Source: Cyanobacteria bacterium UBA9971 (GTDB lineage Bacteria; Cyanobacteriota; Vampirovibrionia; Gastranaerophilales; UBA9971). Taken from it: a stretch of 14,236 nucleotides of DNA. Every line of letters starts with the position of its first letter. The stretch's first letter is position 1. Made by a program: the position numbers and the translations under genes. The DNA is taken from the NCBI GenBank assembly GCA_003499955.1, contig DNRP01000171.1, forward strand, positions 46,207 through 60,442, read 5' to 3'. Shown piece by piece: positions 1-6,363 of this stretch. A model generated the notes under the pieces. The model ran no database searches, had not been told where the DNA came from, and worked only from the letters and a program-made list of their open reading frames with translations.

Positions 1-122
1 TGAACCAGATTAAGAGTATTATCGTTAAGTTTAAATAAATCAAGCGGATTAGCCGCAACAACTGTAGTTATTAAGAAAAATGAAAGTATTAAGAGTATTA
101 AGTTTTTTTTAGTTTTAAGCAT
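1..122 (-). CDS. Secreted or envelope protein, N-terminal fragment (cut by window edge)
   Basis: The minus strand opens with ATG at 122-120 and stays open for 40 codons to the window edge. The translation begins MLKTKKNLILLILSFF and continues through LITTVVAANPLDLF. This is a classic Sec signal peptide: a Lys-rich n-region (residues 3-6), a hydrophobic core (about 8-22) and a likely cleavage after VAA (about residue 24). A Shine-Dalgarno-like GAAAGG (complement of 128-133) sits 5 nt upstream of the ATG, which supports the start. The mature part is too short to identify, so I give no function beyond export from the cytoplasm. It is transcribed away from the tRNA. Confidence 0.7.
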   Translation of the reverse strand, partial: MLKTKKNLILLILSFFLITTVVAANPLDLFKLNDNTLNLV

Positions 123-150
123 GACTGCCTTTCTATAATTAGTCGAAATA

Positions 151-231
151 GTCATTGCGAGCTTGCGAAGCAATCTAAAAAATAATAATATTTGGATTGC
201 CGCGTCGGGCTAAAGCCCTCCTCGCAATGAC
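151..231. repeat. REP-like palindromic repeat (GTCATTGCGAG family)
   Basis: The element is bounded by perfect 11-bp inverted repeats, GTCATTGCGAG (151-161) and CTCGCAATGAC (221-231). A second inverted pair lies inside, GCAATC (170-175) and GATTGC (195-200). A small hairpin, GGGC-TAAA-GCCC, occupies 207-218. The whole can fold into a long branched hairpin and has no coding potential. Sequences of this 'cattgcgagcgaagcaatc' type are, from general knowledge, dispersed in many bacterial genomes. Only this fairly intact copy, plus degenerate relatives further downstream, is visible here. It sits between the divergent secreted-protein gene and the tRNA. Confidence 0.75.
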
Positions 232-284
232 ACTCAAAAATTAATTAACGACTCCAATTAATTTTATTTTAACAAAACAAAGAC

Positions 285-318
285 TTGATAACCAATTTTT
301 ATGAAATAATAATATAAT
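285..318 (+). promoter_or_regulatory. Candidate promoter of tRNA-Ser
   Basis: An AT-rich stretch just ahead of the tRNA contains TTGATA (285-290) and a perfect TATAAT (313-318). The tRNA 5' end is at 334, about 16 nt past the -10 box, so a short leader would be trimmed by RNase P. The spacing between the two boxes is 22 nt, too long for a canonical pair. The real -35 may therefore be a weaker hexamer near 290-295, or the -10 may be TAATAA at 307-312 (16-nt spacing). Confidence 0.4.
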
Positions 319-333
319 TAAAAATAAAATATT

Positions 334-420
334 GGAGAGGTGCCAGAGTTCGGTCGATTGGCGTCGCCTCGAAAGCGAATGGGCCGCAAGGCCACAAGGG
401 TTCGAATCCCTTCCTCTCCT
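334..420 (+). tRNA. tRNA-Ser (anticodon CGA)
   Basis: A complete class II tRNA cloverleaf can be drawn by hand. The acceptor stem is GGAGAGG (334-340) with CCTCTCC (413-419). The D stem is CCA (343-345) with TGG (359-361). The anticodon loop CTCGAAA (368-374) has anticodon CGA at 370-372, reading codon UCG. The anticodon stem has four good pairs and a G-A mismatch at its outer end. The long variable arm is GGCC-GCAA-GGCC (382-393). The T arm is AAGGG-TTCGAAT-CCCTT (396-412). The long variable arm and TΨC loop make serine clear. The base at the discriminator position is U (420), whereas bacterial serine tRNAs normally have G. CCA is not encoded. A T-rich run (420-430) follows directly and may end transcription. 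Confidence 0.93.
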
Positions 421-433
421 TTTTTATTTTGTT

Positions 434-545
434 GTCATTGCGAAAAAGTTATTATCGTCAAAATTGTCATTCTGAGGAAGCCTTTAAGGCTGACGTGAGA
501 ATCTGTTCAACGTCGAGTTGTCACCCTGAGCTCGTTTCAGGGTCT
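434..545. repeat. Cluster of degenerate REP-like palindromes
   Basis: Three fragments follow each other. GTCATTGCGA at 434-443 is a half-unit matching the left arm of the 151-231 element. GTCATTCTGAGGAAG at 466-480 leads into the perfect palindrome AGCCTTTAAGGCT (479-491) and then GAGAATCT. The unit at 520-545 carries the inverted repeat ACCCTGA (523-529) and TCAGGGT (537-543). These resemble the dispersed 'gtcattctgagcgaagaatct' and 'gtcaccctgag...cagggtct' elements seen in many genomes. No gene fits here. The region 421-691 holds only repeats plus the nadE leader. Confidence 0.6.
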
Positions 546-585
546 ATCCAACAAACAATTTAAGGTTTTAATTCCCACATGGGCA

Positions 586-661
586 GATGCTGAATCACCA
601 GGTAGGGGCATAAAACTACGGCTCTCGGGTTCGCCTTGTTTTGCAGCCAGTTCAGCATGAC
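586..661. repeat. Palindromic repeat with split arms (ATGCTGAA / TTCAGCAT)
   Basis: ATGCTGAA (587-594, within GATGCTGAA) and TTCAGCAT (651-658, within TTCAGCATGAC) are perfect inverted repeats about 56 nt apart. The dispersed form of this repeat that I remember, 'gtcatgctgaac...ttcagcatct', has its arms nearly adjacent, so this copy appears to carry extra sequence between the arms. A small dyad, CCCA-CA-TGGG, lies just upstream at 574-583. The right arm ends only 31 nt before the nadE start codon, so the folded element would lie in the nadE 5' leader if transcription starts upstream. Confidence 0.5.
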
Positions 662-691
662 ATATTAAGAAAAAGAGAAAAATCTGAAAAA

Positions 692-2332
692 ATGAAAATA
701 GCACTCTGTCAAATAAATACAAAAGTCGGTGATCTGCAAAGAAACACCGACTTGATAGTAAAAAATATTAATAAAGCAAAAGAAAAAAGGATTGACCTTA
801 TAGTCTTTACTGAATTGTCAATTACAGGTTATCCGCCTAAAGACCTGCTTGATTTCGAGTGCTTTGTAAATGACAACCTGAAATGCCTCGATAAAATCAG
901 GGCAGCTTCTAAAGATATAGCGGTAATTTGCGGCTATATCGATATAAACCCCAACGCTACAGGCAAAAAATGCTATAACGCAGCAGCTTTTATAAATAAT
1001 GGCGAGATTATCGCAAAATATTATAAGCGTTTACTGCCTTTTTATGATGTTTTTGATGAAACAAGATACTTTGAACCAGGGCAACAGGAACTTATTATAG
1101 ATTTTAAAGGCAAAAAACTCGGCATTACAATATGCGAAGATTTATGGAATGACAAGGATTACTGGAAAAGACAGTTGTATCATGTAGATCCGGCTGAAAA
1201 ACTTGTTAAAGACGGAATTAATGCGATTATCAATATTTCAGCATCGCCATATCTACTCAATAAAGAAAAAAACAGATTTGCTATACTAAAAAACACTTCT
1301 GTGAAAAACAATGTTCCTATTGTTTATGTAAATCAGGTCGGTGGAAATGATGATCTTCTTTTCGATGGAGTAAGCTTTGTCATAGACTCGAAAGGTGAAA
1401 TAAAATGTCTTTGCAAGGATTTTGAAGAAGATTTTGCTGTTTATGATTTTGATTCAAATACAGGGGATGTTCATGATATTTCTCAATCAGAAGAAGAAAG
1501 CCTTTTTAAAGCTTTATGTACCGGAATTAAAGATTATTGCGGAAAAATAGGATTTAAAAAAGTTGTTTTAGGTTTATCAGGCGGGATTGATTCTGCGGTT
1601 ACCGCTGTACTTGCAGTTTGCGCTTTAGGAAAAGAAAATGTTACGGGAATAACCATGCCAAGTATGTATTCCAGCGAAGGAAGCGTGAGTGATTCTGAAA
1701 TACTTGCTAAAAACCTTGATATAGAGTTTTTAAACATACCTATTATCAATATGTTCAATTCTTATATAGATACAATACAAAAAAAACACGGCAAAACTGT
1801 AGATCTGGCGGAAGAAAATCTTCAAGCCAGAATAAGGGCAAATATTTTAATGATGCATTCAAATAGATACGGGCATTTGCTTTTAACTACAGGTAACAAA
1901 TCAGAACTTTCTGTCGGATATTGCACTCTTTACGGAGATATGTGCGGAGGATTGGCTGTACTTTCTGATGTTCCCAAGGTTATGGTGTATAGATTAGCAA
2001 AATATATTAATAGAATTAATGAAATAATTCCTGAAGATACAATTACAAAACCGCCTTCCGCAGAACTAAGACCTGATCAAAAAGACATGGATTCTTTGCC
2101 TCCTTATGAAATTCTTGATGATATCTTAAAAATGTTTGTGGAAGAGAACAAATCAATTAAAGAAATGTCAAAAAAATATCCTGAAGAGCTTGTTAAAGAT
2201 ATAGTAAAAAAAATTAACAACTGTGAGTACAAAAGAAGACAAGCCGCGCTTGGACTTAAAGTTACCACAAAAGCTTTTGGGGTTGGCAGAAGGTTTCCGA
2301 TAGTTCAAGGATATGATTTTTCAGGGAATTAG
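692..2332 (+). CDS. nadE: Glutamine-dependent NAD+ synthetase
   Basis: This cytoplasmic enzyme makes NAD+ from nicotinic acid adenine dinucleotide, ATP and glutamine, the last step of NAD synthesis. It has 546 residues, the usual length of the two-domain form. Residues 1 to about 260 are a nitrilase-type glutaminase with a Glu-Lys-Cys triad visible as E41 (FTELSITGYPP), K112 (YYKRLLPFYDVFDE) and C148 (TICEDLWN). Residues about 265-546 are the ATP-pyrophosphatase synthetase with the P-loop SGGIDS (296-301), then TTGNKSELSVGY and KPPSAELRPDQKD. The ATG at 692 is chosen because MKIALCQINTKVGD is the normal family N-terminus. A longer frame from TTG at 641 would begin inside a palindromic repeat. 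The purine-rich leader is only a weak ribosome site. The gene appears monocistronic: the next gene has its own promoter 170 bp on. Confidence 0.96.
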   Translation: MKIALCQINTKVGDLQRNTDLIVKNINKAKEKRIDLIVFTELSITGYPPKDLLDFECFVNDNLKCLDKIRAASKDIAVICGYIDINPNATGKKCYNAAAFINNGEIIAKYYKRLLPFYDVFDETRYFEPGQQELIIDFKGKKLGITICEDLWNDKDYWKRQLYHVDPAEKLVKDGINAIINISASPYLLNKEKNRFAILKNTSVKNNVPIVYVNQVGGNDDLLFDGVSFVIDSKGEIKCLCKDFEEDFAVYDFDSNTGDVHDISQSEEESLFKALCTGIKDYCGKIGFKKVVLGLSGGIDSAVTAVLAVCALGKENVTGITMPSMYSSEGSVSDSEILAKNLDIEFLNIPIINMFNSYIDTIQKKHGKTVDLAEENLQARIRANILMMHSNRYGHLLLTTGNKSELSVGYCTLYGDMCGGLAVLSDVPKVMVYRLAKYINRINEIIPEDTITKPPSAELRPDQKDMDSLPPYEILDDILKMFVEENKSIKEMSKKYPEELVKDIVKKINNCEYKRRQAALGLKVTTKAFGVGRRFPIVQGYDFSGN

Positions 2333-2434
2333 CAATTATTAATTTTTTTAAAAACCACTTAAAAAGATTAAATAACCGCAAATATATTAGTTTTATTCAT
2401 ATATTGTAACCATTCATAACGTTTTCAAGGCGTG

Positions 2435-2460
2435 TATGTTATACTACATATGTGTACATA
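2435..2460 (+). promoter_or_regulatory. Promoter with overlapping dyads (candidate operator) for the WYL pair
   Basis: An extended -10, TGT-TATACT (2437-2445), lies about 60 nt before the first WYL gene. No good -35 is present, as is common with extended -10 promoters. Two inverted repeats cover it: TATGT-6 nt-ACATA (2435-2439 with 2446-2450) and TATGT-2 nt-ACATA (2449-2453 with 2456-2460). Their centres are 12 bp apart. Binding there would block or modulate RNA polymerase, so autoregulation by the encoded regulators is a reasonable inference. AT-rich dyads can also arise by chance. Confidence 0.45.
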
Positions 2461-2505
2461 AAACTTAGTGTGTATTTATAGAATGTAAAAGTTGTATGAA
2501 TTTAT

Positions 2506-3477
2506 ATGGCATTCGAAAACAAAAAATCGGATTTAAAAAAACTTGATAATATAAGCATTACGGCATTCAGGATTCTTTCTATTCTGAATATTCTTTTAAA
2601 GGAACCTTTGGGCGAAGATGATATAAATCAAAAAATACAGGAAGATATTGAAGGTTCAAGAAGTTTATCAAACGATACAATCTGTATTTATATAAATACT
2701 TTACGCTCTATCGGTTGCGAAATTTCAAGACCCTCTAAAAATACCGGCTATAAATATATCCTGAAGTCCCATCCGTTTAAGTTAAATCTTTTTAATGACG
2801 AAATTAATACTATTATTGAAATAAGAAAATACATATCAACTTTGGGAAACTGGAAATTAGCCGTAGAAATTGACGATTTATTTAATCAGATTTTTAATCT
2901 TATTAACCCCGAAAGCAAAAAAATTTTTTTATCCGCAAAAAAATCAACCTTATGTCGTGAAACCAACATTGAAAATATATTACCCGAACTAAATTTAATT
3001 GAAAAATATTGCAACCAAAATAAAGACATAATGCTTATTTACAATTCTCCAAATTCGGGGGAAAAAGAAATTTCTATAAAAGCAGAAAAATTAACGCTTG
3101 AAAACGGATCTTTCTACTTATGGGGGTATAATGATGAACTAAACGAAACATTATATCTTAGATTAGACAGAATAAAATCTATAAAAACAGTTAATATTAA
3201 AGAAAAAAACAAAATTAATAAAACTTTTGAAGTAAAATATAAACTTATTGGAAATTCGGCTTTTTCGTTTGTTCCTTCCGAATCCGAAAAAATTCTTGAA
3301 AAAAATGATACGTATCTGATTGTGCAGGCAAAAATAAATAATAAATTCAAGTTTATACAAAATACTTTGTCTTATGGATCCGACTGTATCATTATATCTC
3401 CAGACAATATAAGAAAAGAAATCATTTTCAAGCTTAAAATGATGGCGGAAATACACAAAGACGTTAGTATATCATAG
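2506..3477 (+). CDS. WYL-domain transcriptional regulator, first of a tandem pair
   Basis: The 323-residue protein has the layout of WYL regulators. A winged helix-turn-helix fills about residues 17-88, ending in NTLRSIGCEISRP and GYKYIL. A linker helical region (90-160) follows. The WYL domain (about 165-230) shows FYLWGY (203-208) and the well-kept LRLDRI (218-223). A WCX-type C-terminal extension spans about 240-315, with LSYGSDCIIISPDNIRKEI near the end. WYL proteins bind DNA through the N-terminus and sense a nucleic-acid or nucleotide-like ligand through the WYL fold. The ligand and targets of this one are unknown. The ATG at 2506 has no clear Shine-Dalgarno. A second WYL-type gene begins 14 nt after the stop and shares the motif order, so the two probably arose by duplication. 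Confidence 0.8.
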   Translation: MAFENKKSDLKKLDNISITAFRILSILNILLKEPLGEDDINQKIQEDIEGSRSLSNDTICIYINTLRSIGCEISRPSKNTGYKYILKSHPFKLNLFNDEINTIIEIRKYISTLGNWKLAVEIDDLFNQIFNLINPESKKIFLSAKKSTLCRETNIENILPELNLIEKYCNQNKDIMLIYNSPNSGEKEISIKAEKLTLENGSFYLWGYNDELNETLYLRLDRIKSIKTVNIKEKNKINKTFEVKYKLIGNSAFSFVPSESEKILEKNDTYLIVQAKINNKFKFIQNTLSYGSDCIIISPDNIRKEIIFKLKMMAEIHKDVSIS

Positions 3478-3491
3478 TTTTTAGTGGGTTT

Positions 3492-4439
3492 ATGAATAAA
3501 AAAATTAAGATAAGCGCAACAGCATATAGAGTTTTGCTTTTATTGCTTCATCTGAATGATGGGCAGGGTAAAATCGATTATCTTAATAATATATTTTCTT
3601 CCGATCAATATACGAAAAGATACTTTTCAAAAGAGGTAATTTTAAAGTATATAAGTACTTTAAGAACAGCCGGTTATGATATTTCCAAGCCCACTGCCGC
3701 AAACAATTATAATTATGAACTTAATAAATCGCCTGTACTAATAGAATTAAGCAATGAACAAATAAAAAACCTTGCTGTAATGTTTTGTTATGCAGAAAGT
3801 TTGCATCAAAACAAAATAATTGATAATTACAATAATTTTTTGAAGAAAATAAAAAAATTTATTCCTGACAAACAGGTTCAACTTTTAAATAAAGAACTAA
3901 AAAAACAACGTGAAAATTTAGAAACAGATTTTTTTAAACATGCCCCTTTTGAAGAACTCATAAAAAAAATTGAAAGTTTTCAAACAGCCAATCAAAGAGT
4001 TTCTATTAAATACAAACTTCCTTATAACAATGAAGAAAAACAAATTATTTTAGAACTTAAAAATATAAAATATAACAAAAAAGAAGTTTATATTTCAGGA
4101 TACAACCCTATCTCCGAACAAACACATTCTATTAAACTTAATCAAATTATTGATATAAAACAATTACCGACAAAATCACAATATAACGAGATATTACTTC
4201 CCGTGACATTTAAACTTAAAGGTCATCTGGCAAAGGTTTACAGACCTTATGAAAACGAAAAAATTATATCCACAGATGAAAAATTAAACATAATAACCAT
4301 TACAGCCTATATAGACGATAATGATGCCTTAATAAAAAGATTATTAAAATATGGCGAAAATTGTGAAGTTATTTATCCAAAGCATGCCAAAAACGACATG
4401 ATTAAAATAATTAACCAATCTCTTAAAAATTATGAGTAA
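3492..4439 (+). CDS. Degenerate WYL-type regulator, second of a tandem pair
   Basis: This 315-residue protein aligns by eye with its upstream neighbour. The N-terminal helix-turn-helix (ISATAYRVLLLLLHLNDG, then KYISTLRTAGYDISKP, residues 7-67) mirrors ISITAFRILSILNILL and INTLRSIGCEISRP in the first copy. A WYL-like region (about 155-225) and a WCX-like end (about 236-312, KYGENCEVIYPKHAKNDMI) follow. The key WYL residues are lost: FYLWGY becomes VYISGY (199-204) and LRLDRI becomes IKLNQI (215-220). It may not sense the same ligand, or may act only as the partner of the first protein. GTGGG at 3484-3488 is a weak ribosome site. The gap of 14 nt implies co-transcription and probably a heteromeric pair. 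Adjacent PafB and PafC in actinobacteria are a precedent for paired WYL regulators, not evidence of the same role. Confidence 0.7.
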   Translation: MNKKIKISATAYRVLLLLLHLNDGQGKIDYLNNIFSSDQYTKRYFSKEVILKYISTLRTAGYDISKPTAANNYNYELNKSPVLIELSNEQIKNLAVMFCYAESLHQNKIIDNYNNFLKKIKKFIPDKQVQLLNKELKKQRENLETDFFKHAPFEELIKKIESFQTANQRVSIKYKLPYNNEEKQIILELKNIKYNKKEVYISGYNPISEQTHSIKLNQIIDIKQLPTKSQYNEILLPVTFKLKGHLAKVYRPYENEKIISTDEKLNIITITAYIDDNDALIKRLLKYGENCEVIYPKHAKNDMIKIINQSLKNYE

Positions 4440-4453
4440 ATTTACTCATAATT
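4428..4453. repeat. 26-bp perfect palindrome over the stop codon
   Basis: The sequence reads AATTATGAGTAAA and then its exact reverse complement, with no spacer. It contains the TAA stop of the second WYL gene (4437-4439). An A-run and then a short T-run follow. As RNA it would be an AT-rich hairpin, which could be a weak terminator or mRNA-stabilising end. As DNA it could be a binding site for a dimeric protein. The absence of a good U-tract directly after it argues against a standard terminator. Confidence 0.5.
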
Positions 4454-4705
4454 AAAAAAAATTTTAAATTTATTAAAACCGCAAAATCTAAACAAAGAGT
4501 GCCTTTTTAGAAAAAATTACACGGATATTCTTTTATTGTCATTTTTTATACTTTAATAAACACCGAAAATACTTTTTAAAGGGTTTTTTGGCAAATAATA
4601 AGTTTCTTCAAGAAATATAAAATAATGTTAAAATCATTTCATTATTGTTTTTACTGCATTTTCTATTGTAGTAAAGTAAAAAATAATAATGAACATTAAA
4701 ATAGC

Positions 4706-4734
4706 TTGGTTAGTCATTAATATTTACTTATTTA
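4706..4734 (+). promoter_or_regulatory. Candidate promoter of the permease-to-nif3 operon
   Basis: TTGGTT (4706-4711) and TATTTA (4729-4734) are separated by 17 nt, which fits a sigma-70-type promoter. Transcription would start near 4741, giving a very short leader that still contains the ribosome site. In such AT-rich DNA other pairs are possible, so this is a moderate guess. Confidence 0.3.
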
Positions 4735-4746
4735 TTAAGCTACCTT

Positions 4747-4752
4747 GGAGGG
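4747..4752 (+). promoter_or_regulatory. Strong Shine-Dalgarno for the permease
   Basis: GGAGGG lies 3 nt before the ATG at 4756. It is the best match to the anti-Shine-Dalgarno in the window, though the spacing is tight. It fixes the permease start. Confidence 0.75.
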
Positions 4753-4755
4753 ATC

Positions 4756-6348
4756 ATGACAGCAAACGAAGTAATTGACAGGGAAAAAGAAGATAATTGT
4801 ATAACTCCTGCCTTTATTGGAAAATTTACCAACGTTTTCAGAAAGAAAAATCCTGACTCATTAATTAATGCCGCTAATAACAATAAGTTAAAGAGGTCAT
4901 TAACTGCATTTGATTTAACAATATTGGGCATAGGCGGTGTTATAGGCGCGGGAATTTTTGCGCTTTCAGGAACTGCCGCAGCAGGAAGCGCAACTCACAT
5001 AGGTGCAGGCCCGGCTGTTATTGTTTCACTTATCCTGGCAGCTACAGCATGTTCATTATCTGCTTTATGCTATGCAGAATTCGCAGCTATGATACCTGTA
5101 GCAGGAAGTGCTTATACTTATACTTATGCTACTTTAGGAGAAATTGCAGCCTGGTTTATAGGCTGGATGCTGATGCTTGAATATGCAATAGGAAATATTA
5201 CTGTTGCAAGCAGTTGGTCAGGATATTTAATGAATTTTTTAAAGGGTTTTGAAGGAGTTCTTCCTCATTTCGTCACAAATCCTCCATTATGGCTTATTCA
5301 TCAGTATTCTGTCGCCGTTGAAAAATATCAGGAAGCAGGACTTAACCCTGCTCAACATATACCTCATTTAGGTCCAATACCAATATGCATGGACTTGCCC
5401 GCAATTTTTATTATTGGTGTTGTTACAGCTTTCTTATATTTCGGGATTAAAGAAAGTACAAAAATGGCTTTCACTATGGTTCTTGTAAAACTTGTTGTAA
5501 TTTGTCTTTTTATAGGAGTCGGCGCATTTTACGTAAAACCCGAAAACTGGGTTCCTTTTGCGCCTAACGGAATAAAAGGAGTTTTTGTAGGAGCATACCT
5601 TCTATTCTTTGCATATATTGGGTTTGATGCGGTTTCTACAGCCGCAGAAGAAACAAAAAATCCGCAAAGAGATTTACCAATAGGTATTTTAGCCTCCTTG
5701 ACAATATGTACTATCCTTTACATAGCTGTTGGTGCTGTGTTAACAGGCATGGTTCCCATGCATTTAATTAATACACACGCTCCTATAGCTGCTGCAATGG
5801 CTTCAGTAAATCAAAACTGGATTGCAGGATTTATTTCAATAGGTGCGCTAGCCGGTTTAACGTCCGTTTTACTTGTTTTACAGCTTGGTGCAACAAGAAT
5901 CCTTTATGCAATGTCCAGAGATAAACTTTTACCGGGTGTATTTTCCAAAGTTCACCCTAAATTACACACTCCTCATCTTAATACAATTATTCTCGGTGGA
6001 ATAATAGCCGTATTAACTTTGTTTTTAGACCTTAATGCTGCGGCTGAGCTATGTAACATCGGAACATTTACAGCATTTTTAATGGTTTGTGTCGGAATTC
6101 TTGTTCTTAGAAAAGTTGATCCTGATAGACACAGACCTTTTAGAGTTCCTGGTGCACCTGTAACTCCTATTTTAGGTGCATTAATATGTCTCGGGTTAAT
6201 TATTTTCGGACTGCCAACATTTAAAACACTTATCTTATTTGGAATATGGATAACTATTGGAATGACAATTTATTTCACATACGGGTTTAAAAAGGTTTCC
6301 AAAGAACATTTGACGGAAGAAGATACGGAAATACTGCCTTTAACTTAA
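4756..6348 (+). CDS. Amino-acid permease, APC superfamily (cationic amino-acid transporter type)
   Basis: A 530-residue polytopic inner-membrane protein, likely with 12 or more membrane helices. About 50 hydrophilic residues precede helix 1. Helix 1 carries the APC substrate/ion motif GVIGAGIF (61-68) in the context FDLTILGIGGVIGAGIFALSG, typical of the CAT subgroup (Bacillus YfnA/YhdG-like). Further CAT signatures are CYAEFAAMIPVAGSAYTYTY, FFAYIGFDAVSTAAEETKNP and the later FRVPGAPVTPILGALICL. The role is proton-coupled amino-acid uptake or exchange. The exact substrate cannot be read from sequence. A hydrophilic loop around residues 175-210 (EKYQEAGLNPAQH) is longer than in minimal members. 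It is the first gene of a seven-gene run, 15 nt ahead of bioB. Confidence 0.9.
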   Translation: MTANEVIDREKEDNCITPAFIGKFTNVFRKKNPDSLINAANNNKLKRSLTAFDLTILGIGGVIGAGIFALSGTAAAGSATHIGAGPAVIVSLILAATACSLSALCYAEFAAMIPVAGSAYTYTYATLGEIAAWFIGWMLMLEYAIGNITVASSWSGYLMNFLKGFEGVLPHFVTNPPLWLIHQYSVAVEKYQEAGLNPAQHIPHLGPIPICMDLPAIFIIGVVTAFLYFGIKESTKMAFTMVLVKLVVICLFIGVGAFYVKPENWVPFAPNGIKGVFVGAYLLFFAYIGFDAVSTAAEETKNPQRDLPIGILASLTICTILYIAVGAVLTGMVPMHLINTHAPIAAAMASVNQNWIAGFISIGALAGLTSVLLVLQLGATRILYAMSRDKLLPGVFSKVHPKLHTPHLNTIILGGIIAVLTLFLDLNAAAELCNIGTFTAFLMVCVGILVLRKVDPDRHRPFRVPGAPVTPILGALICLGLIIFGLPTFKTLILFGIWITIGMTIYFTYGFKKVSKEHLTEEDTEILPLT

Positions 6349-6363
6349 AAGAGAAATCATCCG

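Larger units (their letters stand above)
4440..4755 (+). other. AT-rich intergenic gap before the permease operon
   Basis: About 316 bp without a plausible gene on either strand. It contains the right half of the 26-bp palindrome at its start, A/T-tracts, and a candidate promoter and strong ribosome site at its end. I looked for riboswitch-like conserved GC-containing stems and found none. No tRNA and no repeat of the REP-like family is present. Confidence 0.6.

Noticed and set aside
641..691. Upstream TTG extension of nadE
   Set aside because: The extra 17 residues come from the repeat arm and are not part of the conserved N-terminus; the ATG at 692 gives the normal family start.
537..722. 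61-codon open frame on the minus strand
   Set aside because: It runs through the palindromic repeats and into the nadE start. The composition is repeat-derived and it has no family-like features.
2333..2400. Possible terminator after nadE
   Set aside because: T- and A-runs are present but no GC-containing stem precedes a T-tract.
3114..3456. Minus-strand open frames inside the first WYL gene
   Set aside because: They are antisense shadows of a low-GC coding gene, rich in Phe/Ile/Tyr, without a start context or family features.
4440..4755. Possible riboswitch or leader RNA before the amino-acid permease
   Set aside because: The stretch is almost all A/T with no conserved GC-containing stems or recognisable aptamer, and the best promoter guess leaves only a very short leader.
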